Assembly (NCBI GenBank): GCA_948976265.1
Contig: CARFUA010000003.1
Span: forward strand, 145,274-209,273
Source of the DNA: an uncultured Clostridia bacterium
GTDB taxonomy: Bacteria; Bacillota; Clostridia; TANB77; CAG-508
Length of the DNA: 64,000 nucleotides
Reading direction: 5' to 3'
Shown here: positions 27,220 through 36,568 of the stretch, piece by piece
How the letters are laid out: the number at the start of each line of letters is the position of its first letter
Numbering within the stretch: the stretch's first letter is position 1
Program-made: the position numbers and the translations under genes
The notes under the pieces: model-generated
The model's input: only the letters and a program-made list of their open reading frames with translations
Told to the model about the DNA's origin: nothing
Database searches by the model: none

Positions 27220-28449
27220 ATGAAAGATATTATAACTGTTATGAAATTTACCATGAAGGAAATGGTAAAAAGAAAGTCTTTTGTGATATCAACCTTATTG
27301 ATTTTGGCGTTGATTGTGATTGGATTTCATGTTCCTAATTGGCTAAAATCAATGAATGGCGAAGACACGACTAAAGAAAAGCTTTTGATTGTAGATACAG
27401 AAAATATTTTTGAAGGAAATTTGGAAGCTTTGAAAAATACAGATTTGGATTACGAAGTGGAAATTGGAAAAAATAGTTATGAGGAAATTAAGCAAAAAAT
27501 CGAGGCAGAAGAAATTGATGCAAGTATTATGATTGTAAAAGAGGAAAATCAAATAAAGATTCGATATATTGTAGAAAATGCCAACATGATGGCATCTGTG
27601 CCAGAAGATATTATTGCTGGAATCAATGCATTGTATACGAATTTGCAGATTGGAAAATTAGGTTTAACAGAAGAGCAGTTGCAATCGATTACACCGAATT
27701 TTGAATTCAGTTTAGAGCAAACAAGTGAAGAAGAAGCCAGTGGAAATATTTTTGCGATGATGGTAATGTCGATTGTATTATTTTATGCGATTTATTTTTG
27801 TGCGTATCAAGTTTCAAGTTCGATTACAACGGAAAAAACGTCAAAAATCATGGAAACATTAGTGACTTCTACCAGTCCAAGAACAATCGTATTAGGAAAG
27901 ACAATTGGTATTGGTTTGGTTGGATTATTTCAAATGATTTTAATTGTAGCAACCGCTTTGATAAGTGCTAAATCTTGTTTGGATGAAGAACTATTAAATT
28001 CGGTATTGGATATGTCTAATGTTACGGTTTATTTAGGCGTTATTACGATGGTGTATTTTATATTGGGCTATTTTGCTTATGCTTTATTGTATGCATTAAC
28101 TGGTTCAACGGTAAGCAAGCCAGAAGATATTCAGTCAGCTAATACACCAGTTGCACTTTTAGCAGTAATTGGATTTTATTTATCTTATTTTACCATGATG
28201 AACCCAACTAGCGGACTGAATGTATTTGCATCGCTATTCCCAATTTCTTCACCATTTTGTATGCCATTTAGAATTATGATGGGATTGGCAAGTGGAGCAG
28301 ATGTTTTGATTTCGATTGCAATTTTGTTGGTAACGATTTTGGTTATTGCACAAATTGCCATTAAGATTTATTCAAGTGCGATTTTGAATTATGGAACAAA
28401 AATGAGTTTGAAAGATATTATCAATATTTATAAAGATAAACAAAATTAA
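27220..28449 (+). CDS. ABC-2 type permease, NatB-like
   Basis: A 409-residue permease with an N-terminal helix (SFVISTLLILALIVIGFHV), a large external domain (about 40-180) and five or six C-terminal helices, including MMVMSIVLFYAIYFCAYQV, followed by TTEKTSKIMETLVTSTSPRT, the usual NatB/YhaP cytosolic loop. ATG 27220 follows AGGTG. It partners the ATPase just upstream. Confidence 0.87.
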   Translation: MKDIITVMKFTMKEMVKRKSFVISTLLILALIVIGFHVPNWLKSMNGEDTTKEKLLIVDTENIFEGNLEALKNTDLDYEVEIGKNSYEEIKQKIEAEEIDASIMIVKEENQIKIRYIVENANMMASVPEDIIAGINALYTNLQIGKLGLTEEQLQSITPNFEFSLEQTSEEEASGNIFAMMVMSIVLFYAIYFCAYQVSSSITTEKTSKIMETLVTSTSPRTIVLGKTIGIGLVGLFQMILIVATALISAKSCLDEELLNSVLDMSNVTVYLGVITMVYFILGYFAYALLYALTGSTVSKPEDIQSANTPVALLAVIGFYLSYFTMMNPTSGLNVFASLFPISSPFCMPFRIMMGLASGADVLISIAILLVTILVIAQIAIKIYSSAILNYGTKMSLKDIINIYKDKQN

Positions 28450-28454
28450 GAAAG

Positions 28455-28482
28455 AATAGCAGAGTTTTCTGCTATTTTTTTG
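28455..28482 (+). terminator. Rho-independent terminator
   Basis: AATAGCAGA (28455-28463), loop GTTT, TCTGCTATT (28468-28476) and a T run. Confidence 0.88.
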
Positions 28483-28578
28483 TGTAATGAACAAAAAAAT
28501 AAAAAGATAGAAGCAATCAAATAATTTCATCAGAATAAAATAATTGCTAACGGACAACCTAATAAAAAGGAGAAAGTT

Positions 28579-29577
28579 ATGTTCAAACCAACAGCAATTT
28601 ATTTTGAGAAAAATATTGAAAATTATGATTTAGGAAAAATGTTATTGGAAAAATATAAAGAAGTTCCAAAAATTGAAATAGAAAATCATAATAATATTGA
28701 AGAAATGAGGAAAAAGAAAAATTCCGAATTTTTGAAAACGAAAAAGAATTTAATTATTGGGGTTCGTAAAACACATCAATTTGTGGAAAATCATAAAGTG
28801 TCAGATTATTTGGTGCCATACACTTCATCTGGTTGTACAGCAAGTTGTATGTATTGTTATTTGGTTTGTCATTATAATAAATGTGCGTATATGCGATTGT
28901 TTGTGAATCGTGAGCAGATGTTGGAAAAAATTATCAAAACGGCAAATCGTTCGGAGAAAGAATTGACATTTGAAATTGGAAGCAATAGTGATTTGATTTT
29001 GGAAAATACAATTACCAATAATTTAGTTTGGACGATTGAAAATTTTAAAAATGTTTCGAGCGGAAAATTAACGTTTCCAACAAAATTTTCTTTTGTGGAT
29101 GATTTGCTTCCTTTGTCACATAACAAAAAAGTTATTGTTCGTATGAGTGTTAATCCAGAATATATAATTGAACATGTGGAATTTGGAACGTCGCGTTTAA
29201 AAGATAGAGTCGAAGCGATTAATAAATTGGTAGAGGCAGATTATGATGTGGGAATTTTAATTGCGCCTGTAATTTTTTTGGAAGATTGGAAAGAACAATA
29301 TCATGAATTGATTGTATATTTACAAGAAATGTTAAGTGAAAAAGCCAAACAAAAAATCTTTTTTGAAGTCATTTTTATGACGTATAGTTATGTGCATAAT
29401 GCGATTAATCAAGAAGCATTTGCAAATCCTATTCCATTATTTGACAAAACAAAAATGACAGGACGAGGGCGAGGAAAATATATGTACAAAACGGATTTGA
29501 GAAAAGAAGGAGAAATTTTCTTTCGAGAGGAATTAGGACGTTATTTTGAGAGAAATAAAATTTGGTATATTGTGTAA
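28579..29577 (+). CDS. Radical SAM protein, spore photoproduct lyase-like
   Basis: A 332-residue SPL-family radical SAM protein. The cluster motif is SGCTASCMYCYLVCHY (CxxxCxxC), with FEIGSNSDLI and a C-terminal TGRGRGKYMYK, as in SplB-like proteins. SplB repairs thymine dimers in germinating spores, which would imply a spore former. The family also has non-spore members. It is monocistronic with AAAGGAG upstream. Confidence 0.82.
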   Translation: MFKPTAIYFEKNIENYDLGKMLLEKYKEVPKIEIENHNNIEEMRKKKNSEFLKTKKNLIIGVRKTHQFVENHKVSDYLVPYTSSGCTASCMYCYLVCHYNKCAYMRLFVNREQMLEKIIKTANRSEKELTFEIGSNSDLILENTITNNLVWTIENFKNVSSGKLTFPTKFSFVDDLLPLSHNKKVIVRMSVNPEYIIEHVEFGTSRLKDRVEAINKLVEADYDVGILIAPVIFLEDWKEQYHELIVYLQEMLSEKAKQKIFFEVIFMTYSYVHNAINQEAFANPIPLFDKTKMTGRGRGKYMYKTDLRKEGEIFFREELGRYFERNKIWYIV

Positions 29578-29578
29578 A

Positions 29579-29622
29579 AAAAGACCACCCAAGGTGTAAG
29601 TGATTTTTTGGGTGGTCTTTTT
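29579..29622. terminator. Bidirectional terminator between convergent genes
   Basis: AAAAGACCACCCAA (29579-29592) pairs with TTGGGTGGTCTTTT (29608-29621). Both strands end in T runs, so it serves both neighbouring genes. Confidence 0.9.
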
Positions 29623-29634
29623 GTGAGCAAGTGC

Positions 29635-29934
29635 TCAGGAGGATGTTATCATGATGGTGTAATCCATCCGTTTCAATAAACCAGCTGCTTTTGCAAGAAT
29701 GACTGGTCTATCTAAAATTTCATGAGACATCTTCGAGTGCAAAGTTCCCTTTCGATACCGATAAACAGATTTTCCACGAAAAGAATCTTGCAGGTTAATT
29801 TCGATGGAGCCTGAATCTTCCGGTCTTTCCGAAAGGATTGCATCAACGAGTTCTTTCACATTGCAAGGTGTATCTGGGATAACCTTGTAATGTTTTGTTC
29901 CGTCTGAGAGTTGTTCTTCAAGAAAATTTAGCAT
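29635..29934 (-). CDS. Small hypothetical protein, alien codon style
   Basis: A 99-residue soluble protein, not recognised. It has KELVDAILSERPEDSGSIEI and a basic stretch SVYRYRKGTLHSK. AAAGGAGG precedes the start and a promoter TTGACG-17-TATAAT (minus strand, about 29970-30005) is near consensus. It contains two ordinary in-frame CGG codons (Arg in VYRYR and in LLKRMDY). Codon use is less AT-biased than that of its neighbours. It is one of seven such small, monocistronic genes. Confidence 0.6.
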   Translation of the reverse strand: MLNFLEEQLSDGTKHYKVIPDTPCNVKELVDAILSERPEDSGSIEINLQDSFRGKSVYRYRKGTLHSKMSHEILDRPVILAKAAGLLKRMDYTIMITSS

Positions 29935-30086
29935 TTTGGTACCTCCTTTTGTGTAAATAATAATTGCTAAGCTAATTTATTATAGTAGAAAATTGACTAA
30001 TCGTCAATAGGATTCTACAAATTTTTGATTGGGGAAACGGATATTTTTTGCAGGATAATGTGTGAAAAAGCATTGCATGTAAAAAG

Positions 30087-30115
30087 TTGACTTTTTATGT
30101 AAAATATGCTATAAT
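30087..30115 (+). promoter_or_regulatory. Dyad-spacer promoter
   Basis: TTGACT (30087-30092), spacer TTTTATGTAAAATATGC, TATAAT (30110-30115). The spacer holds TTTTA-TG-TAAAA. It drives the 30168 gene. Confidence 0.75.
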
Positions 30116-30167
30116 ATAAATATACAAGGGAAGTTTTTACAGAACGAAAGAAAAAGAGGTGATGTTT

Positions 30168-30836
30168 ATGAATAGGAAAAAAGTCATTTTAATGGTAGGA
30201 TTGGTAATATTTATTTGTGTTGTGCTATTTTTAGGATTTACCATTCGTAAAATGGTGATTTTGAATGGTTTAGCCAAAAAAGTAGAAACGTATGCAAAAA
30301 GTGATAATTACTACGAAAAAATCGTTAATGAGTCTGCTTCAACGAAAACGGTTACAGAATATTATTGCAAAGGCAATAATGCGGTATTGTTTTTGAATAC
30401 TACGGTAAAAAGTACAGGGCAAACAAGAGTGTTGATGAATTATTATAAAGGAGAAAAGGCAAATTCGTATTTTAATGTAGGAGAACAAAAAGTTGCTATC
30501 TTAGATTCACAAGGCATTGGCAGATCAATGATTGTTGCTCTTGATTATGATGATGATTTGTGGCTATTATTCCAAATGGCAGCTACGATGTCGATTAGAA
30601 CAGAAGAGTGGAACGATAAAGAATGCTATGTTGTAACATATGGACGAGGTTCTAATGAAACCGTAAATTATCATGAGAAAGAAACTGGTTTGCTAATAAA
30701 AGCAAAAGAGGGTACACAAACCGATGAAAATGGAAATACATCTGACTGCATGGTGGAATATACATATGAATTTGGAAATGTACAGGATAGCGTTTTTGTG
30801 GAGCCAGATTTGGCAGAATATAAAATAGAAGAATAA
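30168..30836 (+). CDS. Membrane-anchored protein related to an anti-sigma ectodomain
   Basis: A 222-residue protein with an N-terminal helix (VILMVGLVIFICVVLFLGF) and an external beta-rich domain. The end (HEKETGLLIKA, VEYTYEFGNVQDSVFVEPDL) resembles the ectodomain end of the anti-sigma factor at 8563-9525 (RETGLP, YRYQFGEVKEEDVKMPNL). It lacks the zinc-finger part, so it may be a free sensor or lipoprotein-like relative. ATG 30168 follows GAGGTG. Terminator at 30850-30886. Confidence 0.6.
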   Translation: MNRKKVILMVGLVIFICVVLFLGFTIRKMVILNGLAKKVETYAKSDNYYEKIVNESASTKTVTEYYCKGNNAVLFLNTTVKSTGQTRVLMNYYKGEKANSYFNVGEQKVAILDSQGIGRSMIVALDYDDDLWLLFQMAATMSIRTEEWNDKECYVVTYGRGSNETVNYHEKETGLLIKAKEGTQTDENGNTSDCMVEYTYEFGNVQDSVFVEPDLAEYKIEE

Positions 30837-30849
30837 GAAATATGGAATA

Positions 30850-30886
30850 AAAAGAGCTGTTAGATGTTATGTCTAACGGCTCTTTT
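30850..30886 (+). terminator. Rho-independent terminator
   Basis: AAAGAGCTGTTAGA pairs with TCTAACGGCTCTTT across a 7-base loop, with T residues following. Confidence 0.85.
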
Positions 30887-30891
30887 AAATA

Positions 30892-30951
30892 TTAATGTTT
30901 TCTTAATGTTGGCTGGATTCTATTTACGAGCTTAGATTTGTGGCGTATAAT
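30892..30951 (+). promoter_or_regulatory. Promoter with two 11-bp-phased TTAAT half-sites
   Basis: TTAAT at 30892-30896 and 30903-30907 repeat at 11 bp, about 38 bp before the -10 TATAAT (30946-30951) of the ABC operon. The layout resembles the four-site array at 21463. Confidence 0.5.
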
Positions 30952-30990
30952 GAAATTGTTAAAACAATATTGTGAAAGAAAGGGGATTTT

Positions 30991-31654
30991 ATGGAAATAT
31001 TGAGAGTGGAGAATTTGAGTAAAGTTTATGGAAAAGGCAGTACACAAGTAAAAGCAATTGATAATTTGTCTTTTAGCGTGAAAAAAGGGGAATTTGTGGC
31101 GATTGTAGGGGCGTCACGGAAGTGGAAAATCAACGCTTTTGCATTTGCTTGGTGGAGTTGATAGGCCAACGAGTGGAAAGGTTTTTATTGATGGAGAAGA
31201 TATTTATCAATTGAATGATGATGAACTTGCTGTTTTTAGGAGGAGAAAAGTGGGATTGATTTATCAATTTTATAATTTGATTCCAATTTTGAATGTAGAA
31301 GAAAATGTAACTTTACCATTGAAATTAGATAATCGAGAAGTGGATGATAGGAAATTGAATGAATTGATAACATTACTTGGTTTGGAAAAGCGAAAAACGC
31401 ATTTACCGAATGAATTGTCTGGAGGACAACAACAAAGAACATCGATTGCAAGAAGTATGATTACGAGTCCAGCAATTATTTTGGCTGATGAGCCAACAGG
31501 AAATTTGGATTCAAAGGCGAGTGATGAAATTGTGGCGTTGCTAAAAAAATCGAATGAAGAATATCAGCAAACGATTATTATGATTACGCATAATATGGAA
31601 ATTGCAAATGTGGCAGACCGAATTTTGAAAATCGAAGATGGAAAATTGGTTTAG
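30991..31654 (+). CDS. ABC ATPase (LolD/MacB type), +1 frameshift at CGG in Walker A
   Basis: About 220 residues after recoding. Frame 0 from ATG 30991 gives VENLSKVYGKGSTQVKAIDN and VAIVGAS, then CGG at 31117-31119 (TCA-CGG-AAG). Reading CGGA as Gly restores GASGSGKSTLLHLLGGVD, the Walker A P-loop. Downstream are the signature LSGGQQQRTSIARS and Walker B ILADEPTGNLDS. Frame 0 without a shift would destroy the P-loop. The partner permease begins 13 bp after the stop. Confidence 0.9.
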
Positions 31655-31667
31655 GGAGGTTTGAAAG

Positions 31668-34229
31668 GTGAATATTCTGAAACAGTTATCAATTAAAAGT
31701 TTGAAGTTGAATCGAAAAAGAACGATTAGTACGATGATTGGAATTATTTTGTCCTGCAGTTTGATTTGTGCAGTGGCAACAATGGTAACAAGTTTCCAAG
31801 CAACTTTGGTGGAAAATGCGGTGAATGAAACGGGATATTATCATTTGAAAATTTCAGATTTGACAGATGGCGATATAGAGGAGTTGAAAAAGAATTCGGA
31901 AATTAAAGAAATACAGGCAGGCTATGAATTGGGTTATGGCAAATTGGAAAAGGGACAGAATGAGAGTAAGCCATATTTGAAATTATATTCTATGGATAAA
32001 AAATTGTTTGAGTATTTGAAGTTTCATTTGGTAGAAGGAAGATTTGCGAGTCATGAAAATGAAGTTGTGATTAGTAAGCATATTCTTAAAAATGGGAAAG
32101 TAGATTATAAAATTGGTGATACGATTAAAATTGATGTGGGAGAGAGAAAAACGAATGCTGGAGAGGCGTTGGATTTTTCAAATCCTTATCATGCAGAAGA
32201 AGAACAGTTGGTGGATACGAAGAATTATGAATTTACGGTTGTTGGAATTATGGAAAGACCAGAATATAGTTTTGAGGCGTATTCTGACCCAGGTTATACG
32301 GTGATTACGACGAATCAAAATGGAGGAAAGAAACAGGCGTATCTTTCGTTGAAAAATCCGCGAAGTTATAAGGAAACTATTCCAGAAATTTTGGGTGTTT
32401 CGGATTATAGTCAGTTGCAAATGGGAGATTTGAAGTATGAAAATTATGAACTGAATACGGAACTTTTAAGGTGGGAAGCGTTTGCTTTTGCTGATAGTAC
32501 TGTTTCGATGCTTTATAGTGTGGCTGGTGTTGTAATTTTTATTATTATTTTTACGAGTGTTTTTTGCATCCGAAATTCGTTTGCGATAGCAACGACTGAA
32601 AAAATGAAGATGTATGGGATGTTAGCAAGTGTTGGCGCTACGAAAAAACAGATTAGAAAAAGTGTTATTTTTGAGAGTTTATTGTTGGGAATGGCGGGAA
32701 TTCCAGTTGGCATTTTGTCTGGTATTTTAGCAGTAATTGTACTGATTAAAATTGTAAATAATATTTTGGGTGAATTTTTGCTAGCACATGTGGATGGAAT
32801 TGTGGTGAATATTTCGTTATTGCCAATTGGATTAACGGTTTTGCTTGGTATGATTACAATTTATTTATCAGCTATTTCGTCTGCGAGAAAGGCAAGCAAA
32901 GTGAGTCCAATTGATTTGGTGAGAAATGCAAATGAAGTAAAAATCAAAGGTAAAAAATTGAGAACCCCAAAAGTGATTCAAAAGGTGTTTAAGATTGGTG
33001 GTGAATTGGCGTATAAAAATTTGAAAAGAAGCAAGAAAAAATATCGTACAACGGTAATTTCGTTGGCAGTGAGCATTTTCATTTTTATTACGATGAATAG
33101 CCTTTTAACGAATATGTTTGATTTGACAGGGAATTATTATGAGGATTATGAATATAATATTTCGATTTATTGCAATGGCACGAGTCAGGAGGATGTGGAA
33201 AAAATTACGAAGCTTGGCTATATTGAGGAAAGTTTTGTTTTGTATCAAAGTGAAGAATATATGAAAATTAAGGATTTGAGTAAGATTTGTGAAATTCCAG
33301 AGCTTGAATTGCAAGAAGATGGCTATTATGATGAAGAAAGTGGTGAATTTATTGAATCGGGAGAAGGAAAAGTAGCAAATTTAAAAGTAGTTGCTTTGGA
33401 TAATGAGACTTTCCAGAAATATTGCAAAAAGGCAGGTTTAAAACCAGAAAAGGTAAAGAAAACGGGAATTTTGTGTGATACGTATTTATATTATGATGAT
33501 GCTGGCAGACAAGTTGAAATGAGAAGATATAATTATTCTGCGGGAGAGACAATCATAGGAAAAATGGCCGAAGAAGAAACCAAGTTGACAATTGGGGCAG
33601 TTACAGATGTACGTCCTTATGGATTGGAAAAGTCGTATTATTCGGATGGCTGTTTGGTAGTTAATTTAGAGGAATTTGAGGAGATGAAATTTGCTCCAGT
33701 AGAGGTTAGCATACAATCGAATAGCACAGATGATTTGATTGAAGAATTGGAAAATTTGAAGTTGGAGGATATTGGTTATTCGAATTTGGAAGAATCGGCT
33801 AGAGCGGAAAAGGCAATGGCTTTGGTTGTAAAAATATTTTTGTATGGATTTATTACGGTAATTACGTTGATTGGAGTGACGAATATTTTTAATACAATTA
33901 CTTCGAATATGGAATTAAGACAGAAAGAATTTGCGATGCTAAAAAGTATTGGGATGACGAAAAAAGAATTTAATCGTATGATTCATTTGGAAACGATTTT
34001 CTATTCATCGAAAGCACTTGTTTATGGAATTGTGATGGGAATATTGGGAACGTTTGGGTTGTATAAGGCATTTTCTGTGAAAATTCAAACAGGGATGTAT
34101 TTGCCATTAAAGCCAATTGGAATTTCAATTGTTGCAGTATTTGTGTTGGTATTTGTGATTATGAAATATTCGATGGCAAAAATTAATCGTCAAAATACGA
34201 TTGAAACGATTCGAAATGAAAATATTTAG
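31668..34229 (+). CDS. FtsX-like ABC permease
   Basis: An 853-residue permease with two FtsX-like domains: helices at about 20-40, 290-420, 470-490 and 730-840. Conserved cytosolic loops are MKMYGMLASVGATKKQIRK and RQKEFAMLKSIGMTKKEFN. This is the BceB/LolE-like 8-10 helix layout of exporters or sensors for peptides and lipoproteins. Start GTG 31668 follows GGGAGG. It works with the recoded ATPase upstream. Confidence 0.88.
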   Translation: MNILKQLSIKSLKLNRKRTISTMIGIILSCSLICAVATMVTSFQATLVENAVNETGYYHLKISDLTDGDIEELKKNSEIKEIQAGYELGYGKLEKGQNESKPYLKLYSMDKKLFEYLKFHLVEGRFASHENEVVISKHILKNGKVDYKIGDTIKIDVGERKTNAGEALDFSNPYHAEEEQLVDTKNYEFTVVGIMERPEYSFEAYSDPGYTVITTNQNGGKKQAYLSLKNPRSYKETIPEILGVSDYSQLQMGDLKYENYELNTELLRWEAFAFADSTVSMLYSVAGVVIFIIIFTSVFCIRNSFAIATTEKMKMYGMLASVGATKKQIRKSVIFESLLLGMAGIPVGILSGILAVIVLIKIVNNILGEFLLAHVDGIVVNISLLPIGLTVLLGMITIYLSAISSARKASKVSPIDLVRNANEVKIKGKKLRTPKVIQKVFKIGGELAYKNLKRSKKKYRTTVISLAVSIFIFITMNSLLTNMFDLTGNYYEDYEYNISIYCNGTSQEDVEKITKLGYIEESFVLYQSEEYMKIKDLSKICEIPELELQEDGYYDEESGEFIESGEGKVANLKVVALDNETFQKYCKKAGLKPEKVKKTGILCDTYLYYDDAGRQVEMRRYNYSAGETIIGKMAEEETKLTIGAVTDVRPYGLEKSYYSDGCLVVNLEEFEEMKFAPVEVSIQSNSTDDLIEELENLKLEDIGYSNLEESARAEKAMALVVKIFLYGFITVITLIGVTNIFNTITSNMELRQKEFAMLKSIGMTKKEFNRMIHLETIFYSSKALVYGIVMGILGTFGLYKAFSVKIQTGMYLPLKPIGISIVAVFVLVFVIMKYSMAKINRQNTIETIRNENI

Positions 34230-34235
34230 AAAGAG

Positions 34236-34268
34236 AAATGAATTGTTAGAAATAGCAATTCATTTTTT
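34236..34268 (+). terminator. Rho-independent terminator
   Basis: AAATGAATTG (34236-34245) pairs with CAATTCATTT (34256-34265) and runs into T residues. Confidence 0.85.
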
Positions 34269-34353
34269 TTGGGAAAATTTGGGGAAAGCACTTGTAATTT
34301 GGAAAAGAATATGTTAGGATTTTAATACAAAATATAGAAGAAAGGAGGAAAAT

Positions 34354-34659
34354 ATGGAAGAAAAGTTAGTAAAAATTTTGAATGAAATGAATAAGAAATT
34401 CAATGAACTTGACCAAAAATTAGATAGGAAATTTAATGAACTTGATGATAAAATCACGGAAGTGAGAGAACAACAATGTTTATTTGAACAGGAATATGGC
34501 ACAAAAATTGATGCTATTTTTGATGCAGTTACTTTAGAATTAGACAAAAATTTAGAAAAGTCTGAAAAAATTCGCAAGATAGAAGGAAGAATGGATAGGA
34601 CAGAAGCGAATATGTTTAGTTATGAAAAAAGAATTTCAAATCTTGAATTAAATCATTAA
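34354..34659 (+). CDS. Small coiled-coil protein
   Basis: A 101-residue, almost wholly helical protein with a near-exact internal repeat: KKFNELDQKLD followed by RKFNELDDKIT at 11-residue spacing. The C-terminal half is a second coiled coil (KIRKIEGRMDRTEANMFSYE). No catalytic motif. Similar short coiled-coil proteins are frequent in Clostridia; role unknown. AGGAGG precedes the start and a strong terminator follows. Confidence 0.65.
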   Translation: MEEKLVKILNEMNKKFNELDQKLDRKFNELDDKITEVREQQCLFEQEYGTKIDAIFDAVTLELDKNLEKSEKIRKIEGRMDRTEANMFSYEKRISNLELNH

Positions 34660-34687
34660 TATTTTATTCTAAAAAATTCAAAGAAAA

Positions 34688-34740
34688 GAGAGCATACACA
34701 TTATTTTTATAGTAAAAGTAATCTGTATGCTCTCTGTTTT
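34688..34740 (+). terminator. Rho-independent terminator
   Basis: GAGAGCATACA (34688-34698) pairs with TGTATGCTCTC (34724-34734), followed by TGTTTT. Confidence 0.8.
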
Positions 34741-34744
34741 AATG

Positions 34745-34804
34745 TTACAAAAGTGTAAGTTTTTTATGATTAATATATACTTTAAAAAAAAATGGTGTTA
34801 TAAT
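34745..34804 (+). promoter_or_regulatory. Response-regulator-type operator and promoter
   Basis: TTACA-N4-TGTAA (34745-34758) lies 39 bp (from the equivalent core end) before TATAAT (34799-34804). Related sites before two other operons are at 43 bp. It suggests autoregulation of the response-regulator operon. Confidence 0.5.
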
Positions 34805-34868
34805 TCAGATGATAAATGCTAATTTATAGTGAGATTATTATTAAAAGGAATAAGGAAAGGAATAAAAA

Positions 34869-35870
34869 ATGGAAGAAAAAGAAATTGATAGAATCTTGAA
34901 TCCAAAAAGAAAATTGCTAATTTTATTAGTTATTTATTTGAGCATTGCTTTTGTATTTATTGGATTGGTTTTTTGGGCACGATTTAGAAATAAAGAAGAA
35001 GCGGTGAATATTTCTGAACTTGTCTTAAGTGATGGTGAAAACGCTGGGAAATGTGTTAAAGTAGAGATTGATACTTTACCGATATTATTGACGCCAATTT
35101 CAAAAAAAGAAACGCAATTTTATTATATAACAGATGTTAATAATAGAAGATATGTTGTAAATTTATCCAATGAAACATTTAAAAATATAAGTGGAACAAT
35201 AAATACAGAAACAGGAAAACTTGATACGATTTATCAGTTAGAAGGTATTTTGAATAATATGGATGATGAAATAAAAAAATTTGTATTAGCAAATGATGAT
35301 AAAATATTTGACGGGAATGAATTAAATTCTGAGAATTTTTCAGAACATTTGGGAACATTTTATATAAAAGAAAATTCTGTAAGCAGAAGGATGATTACAT
35401 TATATACATGTTCAGCACTTTTTGGAGTATTTTTTCTTATTTTAGCTTTGGGCTATTTATTGCCTGGTATTTTAAAAGCAAATAAAAGATTAAAAAATCA
35501 AGAATTGATGGAGGAATTAAGAACAGAATTACAAAATTTGACAGATACGCCTTATAAAAAACAACATGTATATTTAACGAGAAATTATATTGTTTTTGGT
35601 GTGCAAGCAATGAAATATGATGAGATTGCTTGGGGATATATAGAGGAAGAAAAAAAGTATGAAATGACGGTTGGAAAAAATTTGATAGTTCATGACCAAG
35701 ATGATAAAAAATATATGATTGCTTCTGTTTCTGGAAATAAGAATAATATTCTAGATGATATTCTAGCGGATATAAGTAGTAGAAATGCGAATATAAAGAT
35801 TGGCTGTCTTGAAGAAAATCAGAATCTTTTGAAAAATAGAAAAAGTAGAGTAAGCTATTTGATAAAATAA
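34869..35870 (+). CDS. Two-helix membrane protein of the Bce-type locus
   Basis: A 333-residue protein with a helix at about 18-38 (LLILLVIYLSIAFVFIGLVFW), an external domain to about 175, a second helix (LYTCSALFGVFFLILALGYLL) and a cytosolic tail. No family recognised. It is the first gene of an operon with the response regulator (14 bp gap) and histidine kinase, and its promoter has a TTACA-N4-TGTAA site. It may be an accessory sensor. Confidence 0.6.
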   Translation: MEEKEIDRILNPKRKLLILLVIYLSIAFVFIGLVFWARFRNKEEAVNISELVLSDGENAGKCVKVEIDTLPILLTPISKKETQFYYITDVNNRRYVVNLSNETFKNISGTINTETGKLDTIYQLEGILNNMDDEIKKFVLANDDKIFDGNELNSENFSEHLGTFYIKENSVSRRMITLYTCSALFGVFFLILALGYLLPGILKANKRLKNQELMEELRTELQNLTDTPYKKQHVYLTRNYIVFGVQAMKYDEIAWGYIEEEKKYEMTVGKNLIVHDQDDKKYMIASVSGNKNNILDDILADISSRNANIKIGCLEENQNLLKNRKSRVSYLIK

Positions 35871-35884
35871 AAACGGAGGTAAAA

Positions 35885-36568
35885 ATGCAAAAAATATTAA
35901 TTGTCGAAGACGACGAAAAATTGCGAAATGAGTTAGAAATATTTTTAAACCATAATGGTTATCAAGCAGAATCACTAAAGAAATTTGATTGCACGATACA
36001 AGATATTTTACAGGTTCATCCAGATTTACTTTTGCTAGATATTAATTTGCCTAATGCAGATGGAGAATTTATTTGCAAGGAAATTCGCAAACAATCTGAA
36101 ATGCCGATTATTATTATAACCAGTAGAGATAATGAAATTGATGAATTAATTTCTATTAATTATGGCGCTGACCATTATGTTACAAAGCCATTTAATATTC
36201 AAATTTTGCTAGCTAAAATTGCTTCAATTTTGCGAAGAACAAATGTGGAAATTAGCAATCAAGATAAAATTGATTGCAAAGAATTTATTTTAAATATTTC
36301 CAAAAGTACAATCATAAAAGAAAATAGGGAAATTGAATTAACCAAAAATGAGCTAAAAATATTGCGATATTTAGTGGAACAACGTGAAAAAATTGTTTCC
36401 AGAGAAGAAATTATGGAGCGTTTGTGGGATACGGACAGTTTTATTGATGATAACACGCTAAGTGTGAATATCACAAGACTGCGCAATAAATTAGAAGAGT
36501 TGGGATTGAAGGAATTACTAGAAACAAAACGTGGACAGGGTTATATGCTAAAAAGGGGAGAAAATTAA
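35885..36568 (+). CDS. OmpR family response regulator, BceR-like
   Basis: A 227-residue regulator. The receiver domain has the acidic pocket VEDDE, phosphorylation site LLLDINLPNADG (Asp near residue 55) and the Lys in YVTKPFNI. The C-terminal winged helix has LTKNELKILRYLVEQ and TLSVNITRLRNKLEEL. TAATG overlap with the kinase gene shows coupling. It probably binds the CTTACA-N4-TGTAAG sites at 23204 and 38765. Confidence 0.92.
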   Translation: MQKILIVEDDEKLRNELEIFLNHNGYQAESLKKFDCTIQDILQVHPDLLLLDINLPNADGEFICKEIRKQSEMPIIIITSRDNEIDELISINYGADHYVTKPFNIQILLAKIASILRRTNVEISNQDKIDCKEFILNISKSTIIKENREIELTKNELKILRYLVEQREKIVSREEIMERLWDTDSFIDDNTLSVNITRLRNKLEELGLKELLETKRGQGYMLKRGEN

